In this document: positions 7,942-17,723 of the stretch, piece by piece
Layout: each line of letters begins with the position of its first letter
Position numbering within the stretch: position 1 is the stretch's first letter
Origin: Maribellus sp. CM-23
GTDB taxonomy: Bacteria; Bacteroidota; Bacteroidia; Bacteroidales; Prolixibacteraceae
Assembly (NCBI RefSeq): GCF_021354595.1
Contig: NZ_JADWYJ010000006.1
Span: 1-64,000 of the forward strand
Direction of reading: 5' to 3'
Length of the DNA: 64,000 bases
The notes under the pieces: generated by a model
Databases searched by the model: none
The model's input: the letters and a program-made list of their open reading frames with translations, nothing else
Told to the model about the DNA's origin: nothing
Translations under genes and position numbers: made by a program

Positions 7942-10900
7942 TTAAAATGCTAATTGAATTCCAACGTTAAACCTTCGGTTGGGTGGATATCCCAGTCCGG
8001 CACGCCCCATTTCAGGATCCCACAACTTAAATGGACTAACTACAAACAAGTTTACTCCACTACAATAGATTCGCGCATTTTCAAGCCCAATCTTTTTAAA
8101 CTTTTTGGAAGAAATGTTGTAACCCATTTCCACCGTTTTCAAACGAAGGAAAGCACCGTTTCTGAGCCACCAAGTTGAAGTCTGGGTGTTGTTGGCGAGT
8201 GGATCAACCGATAAACGAGGCCAGAATGCATGTACATCCGGATTGGTTTCAGACCAGTGGTCTTCTGCAATTAAAGCAAGTGCATTTCGGCGCGAAGCAA
8301 ACGGGGCGATACCATCATCATTTGTTCCCGGGTTAATGAACAGAGAAACCCGTGCATTACCTTGGAAGAAGAAAGATAAATCGAAATTTTTATAACCACC
8401 CGACGCTCCAAAGCCGTATTGAACTTCCGGAACAGTTGGTAATCCCAAAGGAACTCGGTCGTTTGAATTAACAATACCATCGCCGTTTACATCCTTGTAT
8501 TTAATATCACCGGCCTGGTAAGTTCCGAAATCTTGTTTGGGAGAGTTGGCAATTTCAGCTTCGTCGACAAACAAACGTTCGGCAATTAAGCCCCACCATT
8601 GATTAATAGAATGACCTTTACGTTTCAGGTATTCATCGGCATATTCTTTTTCGTCAAGCTCAACATATTCGTTGGTGGCAAAAGTAAGGTTGGCGCGTCC
8701 GGTCAGCCACCAGTCGTTGGTAGAAATATACTGGTAGTCTGCTGAAGCTTCGTAGCCCCACGATTTCACTTTCCCTACGTTTCCGCTTATTGCGGCTTCC
8801 AAGCCTGCTGTTGACGGGAAATTTTGACGCTGCATGTAAATATTATCCCTTACATCCTTGAACATATCTCCCTGTATTTTCAAGGCATCATCCAAGAATG
8901 TAAGTTCAAGTCCCAGGTTCATTTTTGTTGAAACTTCCCAGGTAATTTCCTCATTGGCATAACGGTTGATCTGATAGCCACCGTAAGAATTCATGAATGT
9001 ATTTCCCCAACGATAGCCGTTACCACCTTTAGAGATGTCAGAAAGATAGAAGAAACGGTCTTTGCGCTGAGCAATGGCATCGTTTCCTACTTTACCCCAG
9101 GTTGCTTTTAATTTAATGGTGTTGACTATTTTCTTCATCGGTTCCCAGAAGCGCTCGTTGGAAATTAACCAACCCCCACCCACAGAGGGGAAGAAACCAA
9201 ATCTTTTTGCTCCACTAAATTTTTCCGATCCGTTATAACCATAAGCGAATTCCAGAAAATACCGGGTATCATAATCATAGGTTAAACGTCCTGAATTACC
9301 CATGTTTCTCTCGGGCAATGTTTCGTAGATCGAGTTACTGTTTCCACTGGTTAACAGGTATTCTTCGAACATTCCAACGGTCATTAATCCAAGGCTGTGT
9401 TTTCCGAATTCTTTGTCCCAGTTCAAACGTGCTTCGTAATAATAATGCGCACTTGCGTCGCGTCCCGGGTTAACGTCTCCCAGATAACCTTGTCCGCTTT
9501 GCGAGTTAAGTTCGAATAATTTGTATTCGCCGGTAATCTGGTTGTAGCTTTCCAGGTCGTAATAGAAAGGACTGTAAAAACGCTTACTTGAATACTTGCT
9601 CCAGGTGTTTACCGAAGCTTTCGCCTGAAATTTCAGGTTCTCGGTGATAAAGTCCAGGTCTTGCGAAAGCGTGGCCATGGCAGTAATTGAACTTTCGTTT
9701 TTGTCCTCATATCCGCGAACCATTTCTGCGTATGGGTTTTGTTTTAAACTACCTGATACGAATGTATTTCCAAACAGGATATGATCGGCATACTTATGTG
9801 CCTCGTCCGGTTCATAAACCGCCGGGAAGTCAACCGGGTTGGAGTTCATTACCATGCGGAAGATGGAGCTGGCTGATGCGTTCGGTCCGTTGTATCTTTC
9901 GAACCTTCCCTGCAAACGGGTGTCGAGTTTGGTAGTTGGAGTGATTCTGATCACAACGTTGTTACGCAATTGTACACGGTTAATATCAATGTTGTTGTTG
10001 AAATTGTTTTTCGAGTCAACTTTTAACAACCCTGTTTCGTTTTCAATTGATCCGGCAACGTAATAGGTTGCCACTTTACCTCCGCCGGAAACATTGAAAT
10101 TTGCTTTTTTGTTAGTGGTTGATTTTTCAAAAAGTTCATCGTACCAATCAATATTCGGATAAATCATTGGATTTACACCGTCAGCGGTCGACTGAATCTT
10201 TTGCTCGCTATAATAGGTGCCTAGTATTGGGTTACGCGAAACCCTGGCTTCGTTGTACAATTTCATGTATTCTACACCGTCGAGCAAGTCATTCATTTTG
10301 GTAGGCGTTGCCAGGTGTGTTTCAAGTCTTACATTGATTTTGGCAGGGCCTTCACGTCCCGATTTGGTTTCAACAATGATGATACCGTTGGCGCCCCTTG
10401 CACCGTAAAGAACGGTAGCCGAGGCATCTTTTAAGATCGAAAAACTTTCAATGTTGTCCGGTTCCAAACGGGCCAGGTCGTCTGAAGATGCTTCAAATCC
10501 GTCGATTAGGATCAAGGGATTGGTTTTATAACCAAAGGTGGTAACCCCGCGAACAAAAAACTGTGCGTTGTCGGCCCCCGGTTCTCCGGATGTTTGGTAT
10601 GAAATAATCCCGGGAATTTTACCAGCCAGGGCAGAAGTAAGGTTCGATGCTGGTTGCTTCAATTCAGCAGGGCGTACAGTTTCGATCGAGGAAATTACGC
10701 TTTCCTTGCGTTGTTTTCCAAAAGCAACTACTTGTACTTCTTCTAGTTGTGTCTCGTCGTCGTACATAGTAACGTTCAGAATGTTTTGAGCACCGATCAC
10801 TTTTAGTTCACGATTTTTTCCTACAAACGAAAACTGAAGGGTATCGCCCCTGGCAACATCAATATTGTACTCTCCGTTAACATTGGTAACCGTCCCCCGG

Positions 10901-11373
10901 GTTGTTCCCATAATTATAATTGATACACCGGGAATCGGTTGTCCGTCAACGCCGCTTACAACCCCCGTAACTTGTTTTTGGGGATCCTGTTTTACAGGCT
11001 GCAATTCGTTCAGTCTCTTTTTTAGGATAATCTGGTTCTCTTCAATCTCGGCTGAAACGGAAGCCTGATCACAGAATTCCTTTAAAACAACATCCAGAGA
11101 TTGATTTTTGGCCTGGATCGTAATTCGCTGTCCCTGAACAAAAATCTCGTCACGGTACAGAAAGTAATAATCAGTTTGATCTTCAATCTGATTGATTAAC
11201 TCCTGAACAGTCGCATTTTTCAGGTTAAAACTCAATTTTGCATTTTGAGAATAGGAATTAGCCCATCCAACCGTACAGACTAAGAAGGTAAAGATAAGTG
11301 TTAGTTTCATTTTTTTGAAATTGAGAACATTACCTTTTCTCTTGAAAAGGTATTTCTTTCGTAATTTTCTCAT
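7942..11373 (-). CDS. SusC/RagA TonB-dependent transporter with STN domain, PUL A
   Basis: A 1143-residue TonB-dependent outer-membrane importer. After a long basic n-region (a second Met at 22 is an alternative start) and a signal peptide ending near NSYSQ comes an STN domain (about 48-112, LSFNLKNATVQELINQIEDQ). A carboxypeptidase D regulatory-like domain follows (about 133-215, VTGVVSGVDGQPIPGVSI). Then come a TonB-box-like stretch VQVVAFGKQRKESVISSIET, the plug (about 225-340) and the beta-barrel ending FNVGIQLAF. An STN domain normally contacts a FecR anti-sigma factor, and the adjacent fecR and sigma genes fit this. The SusD partner follows by 17 bases. It is clearly homologous to the PUL C transporter: for example FKLWDPEMG near the C terminus and DNAQFF in the plug are shared. 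Confidence 0.95.
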   Translation of the reverse strand: MRKLRKKYLFKRKGNVLNFKKMKLTLIFTFLVCTVGWANSYSQNAKLSFNLKNATVQELINQIEDQTDYYFLYRDEIFVQGQRITIQAKNQSLDVVLKEFCDQASVSAEIEENQIILKKRLNELQPVKQDPQKQVTGVVSGVDGQPIPGVSIIIMGTTRGTVTNVNGEYNIDVARGDTLQFSFVGKNRELKVIGAQNILNVTMYDDETQLEEVQVVAFGKQRKESVISSIETVRPAELKQPASNLTSALAGKIPGIISYQTSGEPGADNAQFFVRGVTTFGYKTNPLILIDGFEASSDDLARLEPDNIESFSILKDASATVLYGARGANGIIIVETKSGREGPAKINVRLETHLATPTKMNDLLDGVEYMKLYNEARVSRNPILGTYYSEQKIQSTADGVNPMIYPNIDWYDELFEKSTTNKKANFNVSGGGKVATYYVAGSIENETGLLKVDSKNNFNNNIDINRVQLRNNVVIRITPTTKLDTRLQGRFERYNGPNASASSIFRMVMNSNPVDFPAVYEPDEAHKYADHILFGNTFVSGSLKQNPYAEMVRGYEDKNESSITAMATLSQDLDFITENLKFQAKASVNTWSKYSSKRFYSPFYYDLESYNQITGEYKLFELNSQSGQGYLGDVNPGRDASAHYYYEARLNWDKEFGKHSLGLMTVGMFEEYLLTSGNSNSIYETLPERNMGNSGRLTYDYDTRYFLEFAYGYNGSEKFSGAKRFGFFPSVGGGWLISNERFWEPMKKIVNTIKLKATWGKVGNDAIAQRKDRFFYLSDISKGGNGYRWGNTFMNSYGGYQINRYANEEITWEVSTKMNLGLELTFLDDALKIQGDMFKDVRDNIYMQRQNFPSTAGLEAAISGNVGKVKSWGYEASADYQYISTNDWWLTGRANLTFATNEYVELDEKEYADEYLKRKGHSINQWWGLIAERLFVDEAEIANSPKQDFGTYQAGDIKYKDVNGDGIVNSNDRVPLGLPTVPEVQYGFGASGGYKNFDLSFFFQGNARVSLFINPGTNDDGIAPFASRRNALALIAEDHWSETNPDVHAFWPRLSVDPLANNTQTSTWWLRNGAFLRLKTVEMGYNISSKKFKKIGLENARIYCSGVNLFVVSPFKLWDPEMGRAGLGYPPNRRFNVGIQLAF

Positions 11374-11412
11374 AAATTTGCTAGGTTAAATTATTTATTA
11401 TTTACACTATTT

Positions 11413-11446
11413 AAAGCCGGGAAGTGGTGGCTCACGACCTGGCTTT
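11413..11446 (-). other. Hairpin between fecR and susC (PUL A)
   Basis: Just after the fecR stop, the minus strand forms a stem with AAAGCC (446-441) and GGCTTT (418-413), with more pairing inside (GG/CC and GTG/CAC). On the sense strand it is followed by AAATAGTG, not by a U tract, so it is not a standard terminator for the operon. A hairpin occupies the same place in PUL C (55598-55630). It may be a processing or partial-termination site that sets the fecR to susC ratio; this is inference. Confidence 0.5.
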
Positions 11447-11453
11447 CTCTTTT

Positions 11454-12644
11454 TTATCTTAACATATATTCAGATTCATTTGTATTTACCAAATCCAACG
11501 ATGCGGCTTTGGCAAAGATGTTTAATACTGTTTCTTTATCGCCCCGCAGTTCCAGCTTCCCGGTAATTCTCAACATTCCCATGGTTGGATCGGCCAAGCC
11601 AATCTGTATGTTGTAGTACCGTTCCAGCTTTTTGATGACTCTGTTTAGCTCCTGAGTTTCGAAGATCAGGTATCCCTGGTGCCAGGAAATGTAGTTCTCG
11701 ACATCAACCTTTGAAATACTGGTTTTCTTTGTTTCGATGTCGAAGGCTGCGCGTTGGTTGGGTTCCAAAATGTATTCCTTGCTTCCCAGGTGAAAACCGG
11801 GTTTGCTTATTTTCACTTTTCCTTCCACCAAGATGGTTTCAACGATTTTGTCAGCCGGGTAGGCTGATAAGTCAAACTGGGTGCCCAGTACTTCAATATT
11901 CAGTTCTTCCGTTTTTACAATAAAAGGTTTGCTTACATCGTGCGCTACTTCAAAATAGCCTTCACCTATTAAGGAAACAACCCTTTTCCCGCCGTCAAAA
12001 CTGGAAGGATATGCCAAACGCGACCCTGCATTCAAATGGGCAAGTGTTCCGTCGGGTAGTTTTATCGATGCATTTTTGCCATAGGGAACAAAAAGCTCGT
12101 TAATATTTTCATTGTTGGTTATTCTGGGAGTTGAAACCGTATCTTTTTTATTGATAACAATTTGTCCGTCCGATTTATATTCGATCTCCGATTTTTTTTC
12201 CGGTATCTGAACATTACTCCCATCAGAAAGGATCAGAGTTGAATAGCCAGGGGAATTACTAACCTGGATATTCTCGAGAACCCCGTTATCCTTATTATTA
12301 TTTAAATATTGGTTGATTGCGACACCCATAACAAAGAAGAGAATTCCGACTGCCGCATACCGGAAGTACGAAAACAAGATGATCTTCTTCCTTGATTTTC
12401 TTCCCTTGTTGTCGAGTTCCGTTACAATGGAAGAAAAAACTTCTTTTGATACACCTGATACATCGGGGGTAGGGGCAGACTGAAGATGTGAGACGATCAT
12501 GCGCGCGATCCGGATTTGTTCTTTTTCGGATTCATGCTTTTTTATGTAATCATCCCAGTACTCCTCCAGATCTTTGGTGGGATTGAGTACCCATCGCACA
12601 AAGTTCTGATCTTCGTAATATTTCAAAAATTTATCCATTGGCAT
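11454..12644 (-). CDS. FecR family anti-sigma factor, PUL A
   Basis: A 396-residue inner-membrane anti-sigma factor. The N-terminal cytoplasmic segment (1-90, WVLNPTKDLEEYWDDYIKKH) should hold the ECF sigma factor. One membrane helix lies at about 95-113. The periplasmic FecR domain (about 180-290) contains VPYGKNASIKLPDGTLAHLN and GEGYFEVAHD, and a DUF4974 domain (about 320-396) ends the protein. In the known FecIRA-type scheme the STN domain of the loaded SusC contacts this periplasmic part and releases the sigma factor. It starts 46 bases after the sigma gene and is followed by the STN-SusC gene. MPMDKF offers two Met starts two codons apart; the first is used here. Confidence 0.92.
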   Translation of the reverse strand: MPMDKFLKYYEDQNFVRWVLNPTKDLEEYWDDYIKKHESEKEQIRIARMIVSHLQSAPTPDVSGVSKEVFSSIVTELDNKGRKSRKKIILFSYFRYAAVGILFFVMGVAINQYLNNNKDNGVLENIQVSNSPGYSTLILSDGSNVQIPEKKSEIEYKSDGQIVINKKDTVSTPRITNNENINELFVPYGKNASIKLPDGTLAHLNAGSRLAYPSSFDGGKRVVSLIGEGYFEVAHDVSKPFIVKTEELNIEVLGTQFDLSAYPADKIVETILVEGKVKISKPGFHLGSKEYILEPNQRAAFDIETKKTSISKVDVENYISWHQGYLIFETQELNRVIKKLERYYNIQIGLADPTMGMLRITGKLELRGDKETVLNIFAKAASLDLVNTNESEYMLR

Positions 12645-12690
12645 AAGAGACTTACACTAGTAAGGGCTCTTATGAATTAAAACATGGACA

Positions 12691-13311
12691 TTAATTCGAG
12701 AAAATTTTTGAAGAAAGAAGAAAAAAGATGGGAGCGAAGCTGTCAGTATGAATTTCACTGCGCAGTGATAGTAATGCCCTGTATAAAAGTTTGCGGGCCG
12801 ATTCAACCGAAATCATCATAATATCAGCTATTTCCGGATAGCTCATTTCCTCTTCGAATTTCAGATAAATGATTTCTTTTTGTTTGGGAGGAAGTTTTAA
12901 TACGGCCGCCTTGAGGGTTTGTCTTATTTCTCGGGTTGTTTCTTCTTCAATAAGCTTGTCCTGGTAACTGTATTCAATGGTAAAATCAAAATCAAATTTG
13001 TCTTCTTTAATATCGAGGAACTCAATTTTTTTACTGCTTTTGATCTTTTTTAGCAGGCTGTTTCTTAACGAGACAAAGAGATAGGCTTTCAGGTTTTTGA
13101 TATCGACATTCAGTTTCTTTCGTTTCATGAACAGATCGATAAAGATTTCCTGCAAACTGTCGTGGACTATTTCCCGATCGGCACAAAGCTTATACCCATA
13201 AGAAATCAATTGATTTATATGCAGCTCATAAAGAGAGGAAAAGCTTTTATCGTTTCCACTCAAAAATGATTCCCATAAGTAAATTACATACTCGTCACTG
13301 TACTGTCCCAT
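12691..13311 (-). CDS. ECF RNA polymerase sigma factor, PUL A
   Basis: A 206-residue sigma-70 factor of the extracytoplasmic function type found in Bacteroidota PULs. Region 2 (about 20-90) includes DSLQEIFIDLFMKRKKLN and the AYLFVSLRNSLLKKI core-binding helix. Region 4 (about 130-185) includes LPPKQKEIIYLKFEEEMSYP and the DNA-contacting helix ESARKLLYRALLSLR. It is the first gene of the PUL A regulatory set and precedes fecR. By family knowledge it should direct transcription of the SusCD operon when FecR is triggered. The C-terminal tail after residue 190 is short and hydrophobic. Transcribed divergently from the DUF3857 genes. Confidence 0.93.
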   Translation of the reverse strand: MGQYSDEYVIYLWESFLSGNDKSFSSLYELHINQLISYGYKLCADREIVHDSLQEIFIDLFMKRKKLNVDIKNLKAYLFVSLRNSLLKKIKSSKKIEFLDIKEDKFDFDFTIEYSYQDKLIEEETTREIRQTLKAAVLKLPPKQKEIIYLKFEEEMSYPEIADIMMISVESARKLLYRALLSLRSEIHTDSFAPIFFLLSSKIFSN

Positions 13312-13635
13312 TCGTCACAAGTTGGAAGGCTTGGTAAAGTTCACCTTTTTTCTAAAATAATAAACAACGTAATCATATAAAAAGATTTTTTTCAACAAAT
13401 TCAAAGAGTGCACTTCTATATAATTACGGAATTAATTGAAGATTCAAGTTTGCTCCGGTTTTACTTTTTACTTAAAAATCAATCCCGTGAATTTCGTTTA
13501 TTATTCTGAAACAAAGCAGTAGAAAATAGAACTGGTCTAAATTGCTGACTTTTTAAAACAGTGTCTTTCCCGAATGTTTTTTTTTCTAACTTCAACTGTT
13601 TAAAAACTAATTTTTAACCAAGTAACCAGAGACTT
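13312..13635. other. Divergent intergenic region, PUL A sigma gene / DUF3857 gene
   Basis: A 324-base AT-rich spacer with no supported gene. It must hold the promoter of the sigma-fecR genes (minus) and of the DUF3857 pair (plus). On the minus strand TTTG at about 13405 is followed by TATATGAT after roughly 22 bases, a weak promoter candidate only. No exact TAnnTTTG box was found in the expected places. Confidence 0.4.
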
Positions 13636-15666
13636 ATGAAAACTCTACTAATGCTAGCTCTTTTGTGTGTATTTTACATCACTTCTGTGGGGCAAAACAG
13701 CAAAATCAAGTTTGGAAAGATTGATGAGAGTGACCTCGAAATGCAGGTGTACGCGCCAGATACTTCGGCAGTGGCTGTTATCTTATTTGAAAAGGGGAAG
13801 AGTGAGATAAAATATGATCAATCGAACGGATGGAAGCTGCTTTTTACCAAACACCAGCGAATAAAAATACTGAAGAAAGAAGGAGTGAGTTACGCCGATT
13901 TTCAAATCGGACTGAGTTCAAACCAAAGCAATAGCGAGGAAGTTAATGGCTTAAAGGCTGTTACTTTTAACCTCGAAAACGGGAATGTGGTAAAAGACGA
14001 GCTCACCAAAAAAGATGTTCACCTGGAGGAAGTAAACAAGTATTACCAGCTTCAAAGTTTCTCGCTGCCCAATGTGAAAGCCGGTTCGGTTATCGATGTG
14101 GTTTATACCATCGATTGTAAAGCTTTTTTCCGGAATATGCGGCCCTGGAGGTTTCAACACTCTATTCCAACTGTATTTAGCGAATACGAAGTGCAAATTC
14201 CGGAATATTTCAGGTTCCGGAAGTTTACCTTGGGTTTTGAAAGTTTTACGCTTGCCGATGAGACTACCGTATCCGACAAAGTCACTTTAATGTCGAAGAC
14301 AAGAGTTAGTAACGGGTCTCCTGGGGGTTTCAACACCGAATTCAACTCAGATATTGTAACATTCAATTCAGCCAGGTATCATTTTATTGCGGAGAATGTG
14401 CCTGATTTTAAAGAGGAAGCATTTACATCAACGGTTGATAATTACATTCAGCAGGTTCAGTTCGAGCTGCAATACGTCCAATTTCCGGGAGATAAATTAT
14501 ATTCCTATGCCGAGTCGTGGGAATCCATCAACAAAGAACTAACCGATGATGAAGACTTTGGAAAGATTGTTTTTGGCCCGGTGAAATTTCTTCAGGAAGA
14601 AACCGATGCTTTGATTGCCGGTGCAGGCAGCAACCAGGAGAAAGTGGAAAGATTGCTTTCGCATGTCCGTGCCAATTATAAGTTCAACGATTTCCGACGA
14701 ATTTACTCCAAGGGACTTCGGAGTGTTGTGAAAGATAAAAACGGGAATGTGGCGGACATTAATTTTTTGCTGGCAGGTTATTTAAGGTCGGCCGGCTTCG
14801 ATGTAAAACCTGTTGTTTTAAGTACGCGCGAGAACGGTGCCTTTATTTTTCCCACCGTAACCGGTTTTGATTATGTTGCTTTGGTTTGCGATGTTGACGG
14901 AAATAAGGTATTGTTAGATGCTGCCAACAAGTACAATGGAATTAACGAGCTCCCTTTCGAATGTTTGAATGGCAGGGGACTGATTATCGGGAATACCAAC
15001 CCTGAATGGGTGGAGTTGATGGAAATCGGGAATTCGACCGCCAATTATATTGCAACGCTAAACGTAGAGCCTGACGGGAAGTTGTCGGGCAGCCTGGGGG
15101 TGGCACGTAATGGGTATTCGGCGCAGGCGTTCCGCGATAAAGTTGATCAGTTTAGCAGTGTCGAAAAGTTCACCGAAGATTTTGCAAAAGATAACCAGGA
15201 CTGGGATATTGCTCTGCACGAGATAAACGGGTTGAGTTGTTTGGAACCCCGGGTGGTAGAAAAAATGGAGCTTTCGGTGGGCAATAAAAGCATCTTTGCC
15301 GGAGATAAAATATATGTTTCGCCCATTATTTTTAATACAATGGACGAGAATCCGTTTAAATTGAAAGAGCGAAAATACCCGGTTAACTTTGGGTTTACTT
15401 TTAAAGAAAATGAAATGATCGTACTCAATGTCCCCGAAGGGTATGTTGTGGATGAGTTACCCGAAGCTACCAAAGCAGGGCTGCCTGATAGTAAGGCCGT
15501 TTTTATGTTCTCGGCCAATAAAATCGGAGAAAAACAAATTCATATAACCACTTCTTTAACAATCAATAAACCGGTAATGCTCGCGGAAGACTATGTGAAC
15601 CTGAAAGAGTTGTTCAATATGATTATTGAGAAGCAAAATCAGCAAATCGTTTTGAAGAAGATATGA
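13636..15666 (+). CDS. DUF3857 secreted protein, degenerate transglutaminase domain
   Basis: A 676-residue exported protein with an N-terminal signal peptide (cut near ITSVGQ). Residues about 45-225 form a DUF3857 beta domain. Residues about 320-430 align by eye with a transglutaminase-like core, but the residues expected to act are missing: the position of the nucleophilic Cys is Val372 in NGNVADINFLL, and the His position is Tyr413 in GFDYVALV. Only the Asp (Asp428 in LLDAANKY) remains. It is therefore likely a non-catalytic member acting by binding. It sits 72 bases upstream of a second DUF3857 protein with the catalytic residues in place, so the two probably work together in the periplasm or at the surface. 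The biological role of these proteins is not established. Confidence 0.8.
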   Translation: MKTLLMLALLCVFYITSVGQNSKIKFGKIDESDLEMQVYAPDTSAVAVILFEKGKSEIKYDQSNGWKLLFTKHQRIKILKKEGVSYADFQIGLSSNQSNSEEVNGLKAVTFNLENGNVVKDELTKKDVHLEEVNKYYQLQSFSLPNVKAGSVIDVVYTIDCKAFFRNMRPWRFQHSIPTVFSEYEVQIPEYFRFRKFTLGFESFTLADETTVSDKVTLMSKTRVSNGSPGGFNTEFNSDIVTFNSARYHFIAENVPDFKEEAFTSTVDNYIQQVQFELQYVQFPGDKLYSYAESWESINKELTDDEDFGKIVFGPVKFLQEETDALIAGAGSNQEKVERLLSHVRANYKFNDFRRIYSKGLRSVVKDKNGNVADINFLLAGYLRSAGFDVKPVVLSTRENGAFIFPTVTGFDYVALVCDVDGNKVLLDAANKYNGINELPFECLNGRGLIIGNTNPEWVELMEIGNSTANYIATLNVEPDGKLSGSLGVARNGYSAQAFRDKVDQFSSVEKFTEDFAKDNQDWDIALHEINGLSCLEPRVVEKMELSVGNKSIFAGDKIYVSPIIFNTMDENPFKLKERKYPVNFGFTFKENEMIVLNVPEGYVVDELPEATKAGLPDSKAVFMFSANKIGEKQIHITTSLTINKPVMLAEDYVNLKELFNMIIEKQNQQIVLKKI

Positions 15667-15738
15667 TTCTGAAATAGTTTATTTCGCCCGGGAGCTGTCC
15701 CTGAAGTTAATACTGTGCAACAATCAACCCAATTACCC

Positions 15739-17649
15739 ATGAAAGTAAAACTGTTGTTTTTATCGCTTATCCTACTCATTGCCGTTACTGTAACTTCGGC
15801 TAAAGATGTATTTTATCCGGTATCGGAAATTGCAGCCAACTTGCTGACCGACGCAAATTCGGTTGTGAGAACCAGTGAAACAACGCTGGAAATTTTCTCA
15901 AAAACAAAAATCAGGTATTCCATAAAAGAGGTGATTACCATTTTTAATGAAAACGGGGAAGGCGAGGGAGTTTTGTTTATTCCTTACGATTCGAACAGTG
16001 AGGTGGATATTAAAGTGGCTAATTTTTACGATAAAGAGGGCGAACTGATCAAAAAAGTGAAGAAAAGCGAAGTGTACGACCAGACGATGTTTGATGGCTT
16101 TTCGATGTACACCGACGGCCGGTTTAAACGCATCACTCCCCAGATTAGTACCTATCCTTATACGGTTGAATATGAATGCACGATTGAACAGAAAGGGGCC
16201 ATCGATTTTTACAACTGGATGCCTTGCGATGCTTACAACAAATCGATCGTATACGCCAGTTATAAAATTCTTGATTATGAAGATGAGGGGATCAGGATTA
16301 AACCGAACAAGTTGGTTAATACGGTTAAAAATGGAGAATTGGTTGATGATGTAAAAACCTACTTGTGGGAATTGGAAAACATGGAGGCACTGGAACATGA
16401 GCCGTTGACGGTATCGATGGTTAATTTTGTTCCGCGCGTGGTAGTTGCTCCCCTTACTTTTGAGTTTTACGGAACCAAAGGGAGCATGGACAGCTGGAAA
16501 GCGTTTGGAGATTGGGTATATAGTTTAATCGAAGACAGAAATGACCTGCCGGAAGACCGCGTGCAGTTTCTGAAAGAATTAACAGCTTCTGCAGATGATC
16601 CTGTGGAAAAAATAAAGCTGGTTTATGAGTTATTGCAGAAAAACACCCGCTATGTCAGTATTCAGTTGGGAATCGGTGGATTTCAGCCATTCCCGGCACA
16701 AAAAGTAGAGGAGGTAGGATACGGCGATTGCAAGGCATTGACCAATTACATGAAGTCGATGTTGCAAAGTATTGGCATCGAATCGTTCTATACGCTTGTT
16801 AAGGCCGGGGCAAACTCCGGCGAAATCGATGTTGATTTTCCATCCCAGAATTTTAATCACGTCATTCTTACCGTACCTGTTGAATCGGATACGATTTTTC
16901 TGGAATGTACCAGCCAGTTCTCACCCTTTGGCTTTCAGGGGAGTTTCACTTCGGAACGAAGTGCGCTGCTGATTGATAAAAACAACAGTCGCCTGATTCA
17001 GACAAAGAATTATGGTTTGAACGAGAACACCTGGAAAATGAAAGCTTCGATACTTGTTAACGAGAGTGGGCATGCGGTTGTAAACGATACAGTAGAATTC
17101 AACGGGCTTCAGTATGAATCCATTGAGAGAGACCTGCGGAAAACCCACGAAGATATAATTGAAGATGCCTATAAAACAAGTAATATTCCCGGGGCAAATT
17201 ACCGTACGATTGCCTATGAAAACCGCCCGGAAAGAATTCCTTCAGCTACCCGGACACGCTTGCTGGAGGTTGATCGCTTTGCGACAAAAATGGGCGACCG
17301 TATGTTTGTGCCGGTAAACATTTTAAACAAGCACAGTTCAGTCCCGAAAAAAACAAGCGACCGAAAATTTCCGTTTAAAACGCGGTTGTCGTACCAGGAT
17401 GAGGATTGCGTTACTTTTGTTATTCCGGAAGGCTACGAAATTGAATATTTGCCTGAACCTGTAAAAATTGAAACAGAGTTTGGTGCGTATCAATCTGAGT
17501 TGAAACACAGCCAGAACTCCATTGTCTATACGCGGAGAAGTGTCAAAAACAGGGGGGTATTTCCGCCTGAGAAATATGCCGATTATGTGGAATTTACCCG
17601 AAAAGTTGTGGATGCCGACAGTCAAAAAATGATCCTGAAGAAAAAGTAG
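15739..17649 (+). CDS. DUF3857 and transglutaminase-like secreted protein
   Basis: A 636-residue exported protein using the ATG at 15739; an in-frame GTG eight codons earlier would put polar residues before the signal peptide and is less likely. The signal peptide is MKVKLLFLSLILLIAVTVTS. Residues about 40-215 are DUF3857. The transglutaminase-like domain (about 275-400) keeps a likely triad: Cys331 in YGDCKALTNYM, His374 in NFNHVILTV and Glu389 in FLECTSQ, where this subfamily carries Glu in place of the usual Asp. The remaining 230 residues are a beta-rich C-terminal domain. The family's substrates are unknown; hydrolysis or transfer on peptides is plausible. It is the likely active partner of the preceding gene. 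Confidence 0.85.
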   Translation: MKVKLLFLSLILLIAVTVTSAKDVFYPVSEIAANLLTDANSVVRTSETTLEIFSKTKIRYSIKEVITIFNENGEGEGVLFIPYDSNSEVDIKVANFYDKEGELIKKVKKSEVYDQTMFDGFSMYTDGRFKRITPQISTYPYTVEYECTIEQKGAIDFYNWMPCDAYNKSIVYASYKILDYEDEGIRIKPNKLVNTVKNGELVDDVKTYLWELENMEALEHEPLTVSMVNFVPRVVVAPLTFEFYGTKGSMDSWKAFGDWVYSLIEDRNDLPEDRVQFLKELTASADDPVEKIKLVYELLQKNTRYVSIQLGIGGFQPFPAQKVEEVGYGDCKALTNYMKSMLQSIGIESFYTLVKAGANSGEIDVDFPSQNFNHVILTVPVESDTIFLECTSQFSPFGFQGSFTSERSALLIDKNNSRLIQTKNYGLNENTWKMKASILVNESGHAVVNDTVEFNGLQYESIERDLRKTHEDIIEDAYKTSNIPGANYRTIAYENRPERIPSATRTRLLEVDRFATKMGDRMFVPVNILNKHSSVPKKTSDRKFPFKTRLSYQDEDCVTFVIPEGYEIEYLPEPVKIETEFGAYQSELKHSQNSIVYTRRSVKNRGVFPPEKYADYVEFTRKVVDADSQKMILKKK

Positions 17650-17723
17650 TTTTTACATCCTCCGGTTGATTTTTAACAGGCTTATTTATGTACACGGTTG
17701 GAAACACGCCTAACCCGGAAACT

